In this document: positions 54,351 to 64,000 of the stretch, one piece after another
How the letters are laid out: the number at the start of each line of letters is the position of its first letter
Position numbering within the stretch: the stretch's first letter is position 1
Assembly (NCBI GenBank): GCA_015179045.1
Contig: WHUZ01000036.1
Location: 528,132-592,131, forward strand
Origin: Kalaharituber pfeilii
Taxonomy: Eukaryota > Ascomycota > Pezizomycetes > Pezizales > Pezizaceae
DNA length: 64,000 nt
Direction of reading: 5' to 3'
Notes under the pieces: model-generated
Databases searched by the model: none
What the model was told of the DNA's origin: nothing
The model's input: the letters and a program-made list of their open reading frames with translations, nothing else
Program-made: the position numbers and the translations under genes

Positions 54351-56657
54351 ATGGCTTTAATCACAGTTCCAACGTGGCTTTCGTACCAGATGCTTGCAAT
54401 TCAATACCTCACGCTTGTTCTCGTCTTGTTTGTCCAGCCGATTCTGGGGGATTCTGATACAGCAATTGACAAGTCCTCCGATGTCTGGGCAGCTCTTATC
54501 GCAAACATCGCTCCCCTTCTCATCTTGGTAGGCGAAAAACATGTGAAAGCTTATTTCAAAGTTATGTCTCGAAATTCGCATTATCTCTTATATGCGGCAG
54601 GTCCTATCGGCCTCATTACAGCCGTCACCACATTGATTCGTCTGAATGGAACTAAGATGTTAAAACGCCTTATTGGACGCCAGTTTGAAACACGAGCAGA
54701 GGTACTCGCAGATGTGACGAGTGTGACCGCTGGAGAGGTCTACTTAGAACTCAAGAATGGGAATCTCGAGCAGACAACAAACCCCGACCCCAAGGATTGG
54801 GCCTTGTTCTATGTACACGGAAAGCAGTCAGGGACAGGAAAAGACGTATTAGAATATTCTGCGTCCTGTGATAAACTATTGGGTAGCATTACTGAAGGTT
54901 CCATGGCTTCACGAAGTGCCGCTCAATATACAGGGACATTCTGGTGGACTATGGTGGCATCATTCCGCGCTGAGCATGCGCAGGGTGATGCTGTCGAGGA
55001 GACGCGATCTGCCGCTAACATATTCTTGGGTGGTCCTTTTGGAGATGATTGGCAGTACCGCAACGTTGTTTGGTGTGAGGCTGGTATGGCCATGTACGCA
55101 GCATGGACAGATGTGTCTCTCAACCTGACTGCAAGTCACTGCCTTGACAATATACTGACAGATATTCAAAGGCTTGCTGTTGCATTCTTTTGTACGGTAG
55201 GTAATATTGGTGTTATAGTGGCAAATTGGATGCAGCAGCATAATGTTCAGAATACAGTTCTTGTATGCCTTGGACTTGCAATATCTGCTACTGGAAGCTT
55301 CATCACTGCTCGGCTCGTTGATGAGGCCTCTGAAGAGAAAGTTGTGGACCTCTCGGTTCTCCAGGTGGCAAAGGCTGGCTTCTATTCCCCTCGAATGAGC
55401 AACGGCAACCCGCTGTCATTTTGTCCAAATGCTGTTGTTATGTCAACTTTTGCAAGAATGTTGATAGGGCGAAAGCGCTTATATATAACAGTTTTGACGA
55501 ATGGATTGGTTGTGTTGATGGCACTGGGCTATGTGGCACTCTACCTTGGGCTGAGGACATCGAAATGGTGGGCTTCTCTAGCAATACTGTGTTGTTCCGC
55601 TGTGGCATCAATTGCGAGGGCTTGGTTTATACCTGACCGACTGGAGTTGGTACAGTCAACACCCGACGGTCCTGCTCCATTTCCATTTTCTGACCCCCTC
55701 CCATACGAGTACGAACGGTGGAATCTTTTCTTCAAGAGTGATACAGCGGGACCTTGGCCAGCCAATTCGCCAGCTAGCTCACCAGCACATTCGCAAGCTA
55801 GCATTGACTCTCGCACCACCTCGCAACCGCCAGCACCTTCCCAAGCTAGCATACACTCTCGCACCACCTCGCAACCGCCAGCACCTTCCCAAGCTAGCAT
55901 ACACTCTCACACTAGCTCACAACCGCGCAGCAGCGTACGGTCACGCCGGACTAGCTCACACTCAACGAGTGCAACTTCTAGAGATGTAGTAGTTGGGCTC
56001 TTGCCTGTTATCATAGGCCCGAACTACGAAACAATCGCCTCTAGGTATGTCTTCTCAGAGACTATGCCGGCTTCTTATGCCAAAGATTCGTTTCTAGCTG
56101 CCATCCTCGACATTACCCTTCAATTGCGGAAAAACAATCTTGTTCCAGTAGAACTTACCGACAATGACCTTGAGACAACGGCTTCACTGATCGCACCTGG
56201 GTGGATTATTTATTCTGACTTGCTTTGTACGGATGGAGTTTGGCGGCAGCCACTAGAGATAATGGTCTCTGTGGCAAATGTATTCAACGAATCTAACCCA
56301 ATAGATGAATTCCTTATCCCACTGAAATCCTGGTTCTGGCGTGCGATGGCTTTACGAAAGAGAGGGTGGGCTAAGCAGATAATCCCTGTAGACCTTCAGG
56401 CAGAGGTCAATCGCAACGCAGACGAACCACTATTTTCCGATCCCGCCGAGCGTGTGGACTTTCAACAGAGCGACTGTGTATGGATGGGCGCAAAAATAGC
56501 GTTTGTAGTGTTTTCCAGGTGGACGACATCGAAACTTGAGCAGCATTTAGCCGCAGAGCTTGATGCAGTGAGATGCGACCTCATGGACGAGAGAAAGTTG
56601 GAAGCTTTGGTAGGATGCATGAGAGCAGCTGGGCTCGCCGTCGAGAAAATATCCTGA
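54351..56657 (+). CDS. Large multi-pass membrane protein, paralogue 1 (768 aa)
   Basis: One uninterrupted ORF. Probable membrane segments lie at about 16-33, 47-62, 80-96, 274-292, 301-321, 378-400 and 406-424. Between them is a soluble part with the block GRQFETRAEVLADVTSVTAG (109-128) and LELKNGNLEQT. A Ser/Pro/Thr/Gln-rich linker (about 470-545) with 17-residue repeats (SQASIHSRTTSQPPAP) precedes a C-terminal folded domain (about 548-768) with WRQPLEI, IPLKSWFWRAM and WMGAKIAFVVFSRW. From memory, the first part resembles a widespread uncharacterised fungal membrane family in which G-x-x-TA-x-x-x-x-IR and GR-x-x-E-x-R-A motifs follow two helices. Function unknown. The ATG is the first in frame, and the same start is conserved in the paralogue at 59559. 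Confidence 0.85.
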   Translation: MALITVPTWLSYQMLAIQYLTLVLVLFVQPILGDSDTAIDKSSDVWAALIANIAPLLILVGEKHVKAYFKVMSRNSHYLLYAAGPIGLITAVTTLIRLNGTKMLKRLIGRQFETRAEVLADVTSVTAGEVYLELKNGNLEQTTNPDPKDWALFYVHGKQSGTGKDVLEYSASCDKLLGSITEGSMASRSAAQYTGTFWWTMVASFRAEHAQGDAVEETRSAANIFLGGPFGDDWQYRNVVWCEAGMAMYAAWTDVSLNLTASHCLDNILTDIQRLAVAFFCTVGNIGVIVANWMQQHNVQNTVLVCLGLAISATGSFITARLVDEASEEKVVDLSVLQVAKAGFYSPRMSNGNPLSFCPNAVVMSTFARMLIGRKRLYITVLTNGLVVLMALGYVALYLGLRTSKWWASLAILCCSAVASIARAWFIPDRLELVQSTPDGPAPFPFSDPLPYEYERWNLFFKSDTAGPWPANSPASSPAHSQASIDSRTTSQPPAPSQASIHSRTTSQPPAPSQASIHSHTSSQPRSSVRSRRTSSHSTSATSRDVVVGLLPVIIGPNYETIASRYVFSETMPASYAKDSFLAAILDITLQLRKNNLVPVELTDNDLETTASLIAPGWIIYSDLLCTDGVWRQPLEIMVSVANVFNESNPIDEFLIPLKSWFWRAMALRKRGWAKQIIPVDLQAEVNRNADEPLFSDPAERVDFQQSDCVWMGAKIAFVVFSRWTTSKLEQHLAAELDAVRCDLMDERKLEALVGCMRAAGLAVEKIS
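55770..55925 (+). repeat. 51-bp coding minisatellite in paralogue 1
   Basis: Two near-perfect and one partial copy of a 51-bp unit containing CACCTCGCAACCGCCAGCAC, encoding the Ser/Pro linker repeat. The frame is kept because the unit is a multiple of three. Paralogue 2 lacks this expansion. Confidence 0.88.
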
Positions 56658-58372
56658 GCTCTGGGCATATAAGTGTATCGCAGATACAGCAAGGAGAAGT
56701 GTTATCAGTCTACGTTCATTCTTGAATCCTGTTTTCTTTCAGCGTTTTCTTCAACGATATCTAATTCTTGGATAATCAATACGCATTGAGAGGCGGTATT
56801 GATGAGAGGCCTGAGGGTTCATCAAATTTGCTTGGTTTTGCTTCTGCTTTTTTAACTAGAGTACCCTCGTGTTCGTCATCAGAAGAGATGTTGCAAGTTG
56901 CTCCGGATGTTTTGCACATTCTCCACCTGCGTCGCCGCATCCATTGACCTTCTTGTCCACTCCCTTCTTTTACTTCTCTATCTCAAGTTAACTAGCTCCC
57001 TTGAATTGACAACTACTTCAAATACGCCTTGCTTCAAATACGCCTTGCTTCAAATACGCCTCAAATCTTTCGACGTTGCACACAAAGAAAGTTAGCGATT
57101 TAAAGCAATTTGATCGAAACCATAAAAATGATCTCAAGCATTAGGCAAACTTGTAGTAAATGAGTAGACTATTGACCTATTTGGTAATCAAAACCTGCGC
57201 TTGACACAATCCTTGTTGCCAGGTGTCAATAATTCTACCTGAGATTTTGATCTTGATGCATACTCTACTACCTATGCTGAGATAGTAGAGCTAGTTTGGT
57301 GCTTTTCACGGGATCACCATGACTTGCTCACACCTACATATATTATTACATTCTATACATTTCTACTGTCACTTCATATCCTTATTCCTGAATCGTCCCT
57401 CATTATTCAACTATCTTCTTGTAAGCGAAAATGGCCCCGCAAACATCGACTTGCTGTTCTAGCAATACTAACCTAATGGTCATAAAACTAGTCATCATAT
57501 CTCAAACAAGACACAAGAGATTATTTACAGTATACCTGTTCTCAAGGGTTCAGGTATGCCCGTTCTCGTGTGGTGCCTCAAAGGGCACCAACTACCTTTT
57601 TTGCTAGTTCAGATGTGCTAACAAAGATGCAAAAATGGACTCTCTATATTCCCCCATGCTGCACCTCCAATGTCGGTCTATTTGAGAGCTATTTGCATTC
57701 ACATTGGTGGATTTACGGTGAAAGAGCTTTTGAGCGGTTTCCCGGTGAGACACGTTAGTTTCCTAACCTGACCCGGGTGTATGGGTCTATGTCACAGGCT
57801 GGTAGCCTCTATGCGGATTATACTGTAGGACCGGAATTATAAAAAAAAACAAATTAAAAAAACAATCCCTACCAATGTTACACCACATACCAGGATGTCT
57901 AAAGATAGATCTCCTTTGGTTTGCATGTTACCCGTTGAAACGTTCCAGTTCCATATGATTGAATTCTTGTGGAACCAGGAATTGAATCTTTCTGGTTATA
58001 TTTTTTTTTTCATTATACAGCAGGTGAGTGAAATCTGAAACGTACGTGACGTACCTTGTGCTATTGACGTACCTTGTGCTAGCTCCTTGTGCTGGTGGCT
58101 GCATCGGTCAACCCATTCAACAATGCCTCATATTGTTGTATCATAGATGGGGTGTGGAGATCGGAGACGGCAGGTGAAGGGGTTTAACTTTATATATCTG
58201 TGATTTTTTTTCTTATGTCTTTTGTTTATATTATCTTCATAGCCCCCAGGGCGATACACAAGTAATGCGAAAAAAAATTGCTATATCGCCAGAAATTTGA
58301 CCTCTTCAGCAATGTTGGCGGATAGGTGAACCCATCGATGCTTGACCGTGATTACGCGCCCCCCCCCCCTCC

Positions 58373-58411
<39 letters not shown>

Positions 58412-58614
58412 TCATGTAGGTCAGAAGACACCAAGTTGACCAATGACCTTTTTCGACACACTGCATGATTCAAATGGAATTTAGTGTTACCGCCCTGCTG
58501 ACAATCCAGCCTTGCTACAGCCTGATGATTCGGCTTTGCGGTTCCATAACTTAGTTATTCAGCTAAATAATACACAGGATGAAGTTTTATAGATTGGACG
58601 TCACCGCTATTCTC

Positions 58615-58618
<4 letters not shown>
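56658..58618. other. Spacer between the paralogues
   Basis: The first 230 bases after gene 1 (56720-56885) resemble the sequence after the LINE remnant downstream of gene 2 (62366-62520), so the duplication included 3' flanking DNA. A degenerate tail C lies at about 58225-58275 (TTCATAGCCCCCAGGGCG). A homopolymer pair of about 11 C and more than 30 A lies at 58360-58407. A 62-codon ORF at 57570 is not recognised. Confidence 0.5.
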
Positions 58619-58645
<27 letters not shown>

Positions 58646-59553
58646 TATCATTAATCGCTGGCCGCCCTACGGGCTATGGCGATGTGCTATGGATTTATAG
58701 AGAAAATAGTAACTAGAATCAGTCCCCCCCCTTCCCCTGAACGACCCTAAACGTAGCTAAAAGAAAATTAACGTCACTCTCCGAGCATCTCCATCAGCCT
58801 CATCAGCGGGTCTTCTCCCCCCTCCCCTTCGACACTCGGTGGTCTCCTCACGTGATCCTCCCCCCCGGCCACCTCCGCCGCCACACTCTGCACTGTCCTA
58901 GCAGATGTTTCGTTGTCTCCTCCTCCTCCCCGCACCACCTGCACTCTGGTCCGTCCCCTTCCCCAATATGCCACCTCCAAGCACGTAGACCCTTACCCCC
59001 AGCAGTCCCGCCAACCTCCCTGTCAGGTGCCCCAACCTCTCTAGTGGTCTATATGCCAATTCCAACCGGTTTCTCTCCCCCGCCCTCTCCCTCCTTCCTC
59101 TTTGTCTCATACCGGCTTCTGTAACAACCTCTGGGGCGCGCTGCAGTGCAGTACCCACTCTCGCCGCCTCATCCGCCGCCTCGTTCCCAGCAATGCCTCT
59201 ATGAGCCTTGACCCATAGAACTGCCAAGTCCAGCTCCCCTCGCTTGACTCTCTTCTCCCACGCCTCCCTGAGCCGGTTCGTCGCTCCGTCATGGGTGAGA
59301 CCCCCCCTCGCCACGTCGGTCATTCTTTTGATCGCATGCCTTGAGTCTGTTATTATAAGTAGCTCCCCTTCCACCCTCCCCATCGCCTCGCTAATCGCCA
59401 TCAACTCCGCGTCATTCACCGTGGCATCCTCTCCTAAGTATACCGACTTCGACACCCCCTCCCTGACCCACCCCGCCCCTGCTGTACCCCCCATCATGCT
59501 CCCGTCGGTGTAAACCGGTATCCACCCTTCGATCACCGCGTCCCCCATCACAG
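58619..59553 (-). mobile_element. LINE family C 3' part, minus strand, at the start of gene 2
   Basis: From the T-run (poly-A) at 58619 through the complement of tail C (CGCCATAGCCCGTAGGGCGG) and UTR to the end of ORF2. 5'-truncated within RNase H about 5 to 25 bases before the start codon of gene 2. No clear target duplication could be fixed. Confidence 0.85.
58774..59553 (-). pseudogene. LINE ORF2 end: RNase H, frameshifted finger
   Basis: RNase H motifs YTDGSM, NDAELMAISEAM, ITDSRHAI and KAHRGIAGNEAADEA are all present, closely matching the copy at 26676. After AGLLG the frame is lost: the zinc finger CRWCG appears only in another frame, so a small deletion near 58995 has broken it. It cannot supply a full ORF2. 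Confidence 0.85.
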
Positions 59554-59558
59554 CAGTG

Positions 59559-61775
59559 ATGCCTTTAATCACTGTTTCAACGTGGTTTTTGTGCTGCTTC
59601 TTACCCTCACTTATAATTCAATACCTCACATTTGTTCTCGTCTTCTTTGTTCTACCCGCTCATGGGGATGCCGATTCAGCAATTGACAAGTCTTCCGACG
59701 TCTGGGCAGCTCTGATCGCAAACATTGCACCCCTGCTGATCTTGGTGGGCGAGAAGCATGTGAAAGCCTACTTCAAAGTCATGTCTCGATGTTCGCATTA
59801 TGCCTTGTATGCTGCAGGTCCTATTGGCCTAATTACAGCTATCACGACACTGATCCGTCTGAATGGGGCAAAAATGCTAAAACGCCTTATTGGGCGCCAG
59901 TTTGAAACACGAGCAGAGGTACTTGCAGATGTGACGAGTGTGGTTGGAGGAGAAGTGTGTTTGGAGCTTAAGAACGGGAACCTGGAGCAAACAACCAACC
60001 CCGACCCTGAGCATTTGGCCTTGTTCTACGTACACGGAAAGCAGCCAGGGACTGGGAACAAGGTGCTGGGCCATTCTGCATCCTGTGAAAAAGTGCTATA
60101 CGATTTCCATTTGGATTTAATCCGTCAGGATTTGGGGACATATTTCTGGTGCACTATAGTAGCATCATTCCGTGCGGAGCATGCTAAGGGCGATGCTGTT
60201 GGCAATACGAGATTTGCCGCTAATATATTCCTCAGTAATCGTTCCAGAAAGGATACCTGGGACCAGAATGCTGTTCACTGTGAAGGTAGTATGGCTACAT
60301 ATGCAGCATGGACAGGCGTGTCTCTCAATCTCACTGCAAGTCACTGTCTTGACAATTGGCTCACAGATGTTGAAAGGTTGGTGGTTGCATCACTTTGTAC
60401 ACTGGGCAACATTGGAGCTATCGTGTCAAATTGGCTCCAGCAGAAGAATGTTCAAAATACATTTCTCGTATCTGTTGGACTGATAATATCTGCTGCTGGT
60501 AGCTTCATTACTGCTTGGCTAGTCGATGAGGCCACTGAAGAGAAGGTTGTGGATCTTTCTGTTCTTCAGGTGACAGAGGCTGGTTTTTACTCCCCCCGAA
60601 CAAAGTATGGCAATCCGCTGTCATTTTGTCCGAAAGCTGTCATTATGTCAACCTTTGCCAGAACATTACTTGGCCGAGAGCATTTATACGTAAAGGTTTT
60701 GACAAACGGACTAGTTGTACTAATGACATTGGGCTATGTGGCACTCTACCTTGGGCTGAGAACATCGAAATGGTGGGCTTCATTGGCAATGCTGAGCTGT
60801 TCTGCTGTAGCCTCAGTTGCCCGGGCATGGTTCGCACCGGACCGACTGGAGTTGCGGGAGAAAATTACTAACACTGCTACTCCATTCCCGTTTTCTGATA
60901 CCCTCACACACCAGTATGATCGGTGGGACCTATTCTTCAACAGCGATACAGTGGGGCCTTGGCCAGCCAGTTCACCGGCTAGCTCACCAACTCGTTCCCA
61001 AGCTAGCACACCCCCACATGCCACCTCACACTCGGGCAGCATACACACAACCACTCACTCGCAACCTAAAAGTGCAACTTCTGGACCAACTGGTTTAGCC
61101 ATTGGGCTCACGCCTGTTATCGTAGGCCCGTATTATGAAACAATTGCCTCTACCTACATCTCCTCTGAGATTGTGCCAGCTTCTCAATGCAAAGACCCTT
61201 TCCTGGCTACGATTCTCGACATATGTCTTCAAATGCGGAAGCAAAATCTCTTGCCAGTAGAGCTTACCCGAAATGACTCCAAGTCTACCGCCTCACCAAA
61301 GGTCTTCAATATTTATTCCGACTTGCTCGGTTCCGCCGGAGTTTGGCGACAGCCGCTAGAGATAATTGTCTCCGTCGCAGAACCACTCAACAATTCTAAC
61401 CCTCTAGATGAATTGATGATCCCACTGAAATCCTGGTTCTGGCGTGCGATGGCTGTGCGCAAGCGACAGTGGGCTAAAAAGCTATCCGATATAGACCTGC
61501 AGTTGAAGGTAAATCGGAATGCATCCGAACCAATGTTTGCCGACCCAACTCAGGATGGATCTGTGGACTTTGACCAGACCGGCTGTACATGTGCATGGAT
61601 GGGCGCAAAAATAGCGTATGTAGTGTTTGCTAGGTGGACAACATCAAAACTGGAGCAATATTTAGCCGCAGAGCTTGATGCGATGCGGTGGGAACTTATG
61701 GACGACGTACACGTGCAGGCTTTGGTAAACTGCATGAAAACGGCCGGGCTTGCTGTGTCAAGGAAAAATGTATGA
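59559..61775 (+). CDS. Large multi-pass membrane protein, paralogue 2 (738 aa)
   Basis: A full-length open frame closely similar to paralogue 1 from end to end: the same N-terminal helices (IANIAPLLILVGEKHVKAYF), the GRQFETRAEVLADVTSV block, the WWASLAMLSCSAVASVARAWF helix and the C-terminal WRQPLEI...SWFWRAM and WMGAKIAYVVFARWTTSKLE. The Ser/Pro linker is shorter and lacks the 17-residue repeats; several small indels lie around residues 190 and 230. The frame opens a codon earlier at GTG, but ATG 59559 matches the start of paralogue 1. LINE insertions sit right before the ATG and right after the TGA, so its original promoter and 3' end are displaced. Whether it is still expressed is open. 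Function unknown. Confidence 0.85.
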   Translation: MPLITVSTWFLCCFLPSLIIQYLTFVLVFFVLPAHGDADSAIDKSSDVWAALIANIAPLLILVGEKHVKAYFKVMSRCSHYALYAAGPIGLITAITTLIRLNGAKMLKRLIGRQFETRAEVLADVTSVVGGEVCLELKNGNLEQTTNPDPEHLALFYVHGKQPGTGNKVLGHSASCEKVLYDFHLDLIRQDLGTYFWCTIVASFRAEHAKGDAVGNTRFAANIFLSNRSRKDTWDQNAVHCEGSMATYAAWTGVSLNLTASHCLDNWLTDVERLVVASLCTLGNIGAIVSNWLQQKNVQNTFLVSVGLIISAAGSFITAWLVDEATEEKVVDLSVLQVTEAGFYSPRTKYGNPLSFCPKAVIMSTFARTLLGREHLYVKVLTNGLVVLMTLGYVALYLGLRTSKWWASLAMLSCSAVASVARAWFAPDRLELREKITNTATPFPFSDTLTHQYDRWDLFFNSDTVGPWPASSPASSPTRSQASTPPHATSHSGSIHTTTHSQPKSATSGPTGLAIGLTPVIVGPYYETIASTYISSEIVPASQCKDPFLATILDICLQMRKQNLLPVELTRNDSKSTASPKVFNIYSDLLGSAGVWRQPLEIIVSVAEPLNNSNPLDELMIPLKSWFWRAMAVRKRQWAKKLSDIDLQLKVNRNASEPMFADPTQDGSVDFDQTGCTCAWMGAKIAYVVFARWTTSKLEQYLAAELDAMRWELMDDVHVQALVNCMKTAGLAVSRKNV

Positions 61776-61782
61776 GTGTTAA

Positions 61783-62356
61783 CGTGGTGCCTGCCATAGC
61801 GAACAGCTGCGAGCGGGGTCACGTGAAAAAAAAAAAAAGAAAAAAAAAAAAAAAAACGTGGTGCGGAAAAGATGAGGAAACCACAAGACTCATCTGCGGC
61901 AGATGCGAGGTGAAGGAACCGTACCCTTTGTTGGAACTGACGAGATGGATGGAAAATAACGACTGGGGATGTGGAATGATTATCTCTATTATTTTAGTCG
62001 TGCATGAGACGAGATAGCGTAGGAGGAGGAAGAATCGACGGCTCACATTTGGTCCAGCTGCGAGGGATGGAAGAAGAGGTGACCGGAGGGCCGGGGGAGT
62101 GGGGGGGGAGGGGGGGGTTTAATGAGAACGCTGATGCCCGAGGAGGACGAACCGGCCCCTGGTGGAGTTGATGTGGGTGGACAGGTGAGACTACGTTGCA
62201 CTAGCTCTGATATTGGGAGTTTCTGTGTGGTTCGATAATTTTTTCTTAATCTCTTTTTTTTTTTTATCTCCTTTGTAATTAATCTCGTCATAGCTCTTAG
62301 GGCGGCAGACGAGTGATGATATTGAAATAAAACAAAAAAAAACAAAAAAAACAAAA
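61783..62356 (+). mobile_element. LINE family C 3' remnant at the stop codon of gene 2
   Basis: Starts a few bases after the TGA with the finger end (WCGKDEETTR), continues through a UTR with G-runs and ends in a diverged tail C (CGTCATAGCTCTTAGGGCGG) and an A-rich run. GAGTGTTAA (61774-61782) and GAGTTTTAA (62357-62365) match at 8 of 9 bases, a likely old target duplication overlapping the gene's stop codon. Confidence 0.75.
61791..61854 (+). mobile_element. Micro-SINE-like insertion in the LINE C remnant
   Basis: 64 bp: CTGCCATAGCGAACAGCTGC, GAGCGGGGTCACGTGA and an A-run with one G. Perfect duplications AACGTGGTGC at 61781-61790 and 61855-61864. Confidence 0.93.
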
Positions 62357-62365
62357 GAGTTTTAA

Positions 62366-62765
62366 TGAACCCCTGTTTTCTGTCAGAGTATTGTCAACGA
62401 GATGTAGCTTCCAGAAAGTTAGTAATGAGAAGACTGAGGCTTCACCAAGTTCAGTTCTGATTTTGCTTCTGCAGACACATCTACCCTCCTGCTTGTCATC
62501 CGAAAGATGGCTCTCCTACGGCATAAATGGTGTCCATATATAGCACAGCAAAATAAGGGGAAGTCTTGATTCTCGGCCTTTCTGCACCTGCATATTCCAT
62601 ACCTCCTCCGCTATTCTTGTGCTTTTTACCTTCTGCACCTCCAGGTTCATAAAACAAGAAACCGGTTAGCATAGCTCCAAAAGGTTACCCCAAACAGATT
62701 TTTTCTTTTTCTTTTTTTTTGGAACTCGATTCAGAACTCTTACATGGCTCTGCTGGAGCTATGAC

Positions 62766-62766
<1 letters not shown>
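62366..62766. other. Duplicated 3' flank of the membrane protein gene
   Basis: CCCCTGTTTTCTGTCAG and GATTTTGCTTCTGC...CTTGTCATC align with 56728-56880 downstream of paralogue 1. Non-coding. Confidence 0.55.
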
Positions 62767-62805
<39 letters not shown>

Positions 62806-64000
62806 TAATCACATAACCCCGCTTGTAGCACTAAGCCATGGCAGGGTCCCTGGGCAAGCCCCCATAGCCTGGAGACAGGCTAAAATAAATTTCTACGTAC
62901 ATGGCCCCATCGTGCGGTCGCCCCCCGCTCTCCTAACTTCTAGAACTTGACCCCGGCGAAGAAATTCTCTAAAATGTCATATTCCTCCCATTCTCCGCCT
63001 TTCTCTTCCAATTCTTTCACATGTCGCTCCACCTCTCAAAACCTTCTGGACGGTTTCTTCTGGCTTCTGCATCGGAAAGCGAGATGCTCCCCCGTTTGCA
63101 CCTCCCCACACCTGCACTTATCCGATTCAGCCCACACCCAGCTTTCTTCAACAATATAGCACACCTTCCCCACTCCAGTCGCAATGCAGTGAAGTTTGAT
63201 GTCGCCACCCTACTCCACTCCATTACCTTTCCTCCTCCGAACCCCTCTATCTCTCTCTTCTCTTTCCTCCACGCCTTTATCCTTTGGCACACCCCACTTC
63301 CCGGTGGCCACCTCCCTCCCCTTCTCCATTGTCCCCTTCTGCGCCCACTCATCCGCCTTCTCATTCCCTGCAATTTCGATGTGAGCCTTAAACTCACATC
63401 AGTTTCGCATTACCCCCCTTCCTCTTCCTCCTTGCCACCGTATCCACTACCCTCCTCACATCCTCCGTCTTTCCCCTTCCCCTCTCTGCCTGCCTTCTTA
63501 ATCGCCATGACGGCAGCTTCTGAATCCAGACAGACCAGGACCGGTACCTCCTCCGGCACTCTCTCCAAAGCTCTTCTCACTCCCCTCACCTCCCTGTCGA
63601 ACACTGTCACTGTTCTTCCCACCACCTCCGCTACTACTTACTACTGCCGATCTCCCCCATACACCCGCCCCCACTTGCTATCTCGATCTTGCTGCCATCC
63701 GAGAAGAGGACCGCCCTCCCTCTTCCGGCTTCTCAACCGAGGTCTCCCACTCCTCTCTTCCCCCTTTTCTTCCCAGTCTCACCGCGGTCTCTACCTCCAC
63801 CTTCTCACACCCCCTCCCTACGAGATCCTCCTCCCTCCTCCGAGAACCTCGCCCACTGACCTTGCCAGCGGTCCAGTTACTGCTTCATACCCATCTTTCT
63901 CGGCCAGTGCCCACTGCACTCCCCAGTTTTCTCCAATTCTCGCCTCCTCCTCTCTCTCCTCACTCCCTACTCCGAAGTCGCCCGTGCAAAGCGCCGCCAG
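62767..64000 (-). mobile_element. LINE family B, minus strand, running off the window
   Basis: A long T-run, the complement of tail B (AAGCGGGG, GGCTTAGTGCTAC variant), UTR, ORF2 end, zinc finger and RNase H, continuing past the right edge. The 5' end and one target duplication lie outside the window. Confidence 0.88.
62938..63720 (-). pseudogene. LINE family B ORF2: RNase H and zinc finger, frame-broken
   Basis: In reading order: LFSDGSKIE (first Asp, near 63690-63705), a stop-rich stretch, VFDREVRGVRRAL (Glu), VLVCLDSEAAVMAI (second Asp, near 63510-63535), KAHIEIAGNEKADEWAQ (63345-63390), CRCGEVQTGEHLAFRC (finger, near 63060-63115) and the terminus EEYDILENFFAGVKF with TAG. The pieces lie in different frames with stops, so this copy is inactive. 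It shows which kind of LINE owns tail B. Confidence 0.75.

Noticed and set aside
58601..59539. TCACCGC as target duplication of the LINE before gene 2
   Set aside because: Only 7 bases, not adjacent to the poly-A and within recognisable LINE sequence on the other side; likely chance.

Overview
The window looks like a transposon-rich stretch of a filamentous ascomycete genome. The support is a fungal-type bZIP gene with a short intron carrying a TACTAAC branch point, Tad/I-like LINEs with C-terminal RNase H and a CCHC-type finger, a chromodomain Ty3/gypsy element, a copia-like element that seems to be primed by a half initiator tRNA, pogo/Fot1-like and hAT-type DNA elements, and AT-rich islands of the kind left by repeat-induced point mutation. 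I cannot name the species.

Layout. From 1 to about 7 kb and from 10 to about 22.9 kb I recognise no genes: ORFs are short and overlap on both strands. A bZIP transcription factor gene lies at 8274-9331, preceded by a GC-rich upstream region. From 23 to 29 kb there are remnants of host genes (a C2H2 zinc-finger pseudogene and a 122-codon ORF split by a tiny retroinsertion), a LINE 3' part and a GGCC-rich hAT-type MITE. From 29.3 to 36 kb AT-rich DNA holds two solo LTRs, a full-length ORF1-only retroelement, a copia-like gag-only element and a decayed pogo transposase. From 36.6 to 45.7 kb is a nest four layers deep: LINE, interrupted by a hAT MITE, interrupted by a 6.7-kb gypsy element with identical LTRs, interrupted by an ORF1-only retroelement. 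From 47.8 to 48.7 kb are minisatellites. From 48.9 to 53.2 kb is a second nest, of TA-flanked terminal-inverted-repeat elements, up to five layers deep. From 54.3 to 61.8 kb are two paralogous genes for large multi-pass membrane proteins; the second has a LINE insertion at each end of its coding region. A LINE runs off the right edge.

Two LINE 3' tails recur. Tail B contains CCATGGC(GAACAGCTGC or CACGTGCTAC)AAGCGGGG and ends near TTATGTGA plus poly-A. Tail C contains CGCCATAGCCC, then AGGGCGGC, and ends near TGATATAAA. Each tail is found on RNase H-bearing LINE ends and also on elements that encode only an ORF1-like protein. Tail B is also found as 54-72 bp inserts with target-site duplications whose 5' ends almost all fall at the same nucleotide, like a very small SINE. 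This shared-tail network of autonomous LINEs, ORF1-only parasites and micro-SINEs, and a gypsy element whose RNase H domain is split between mid-pol and the C-terminus, are the most unusual contents.
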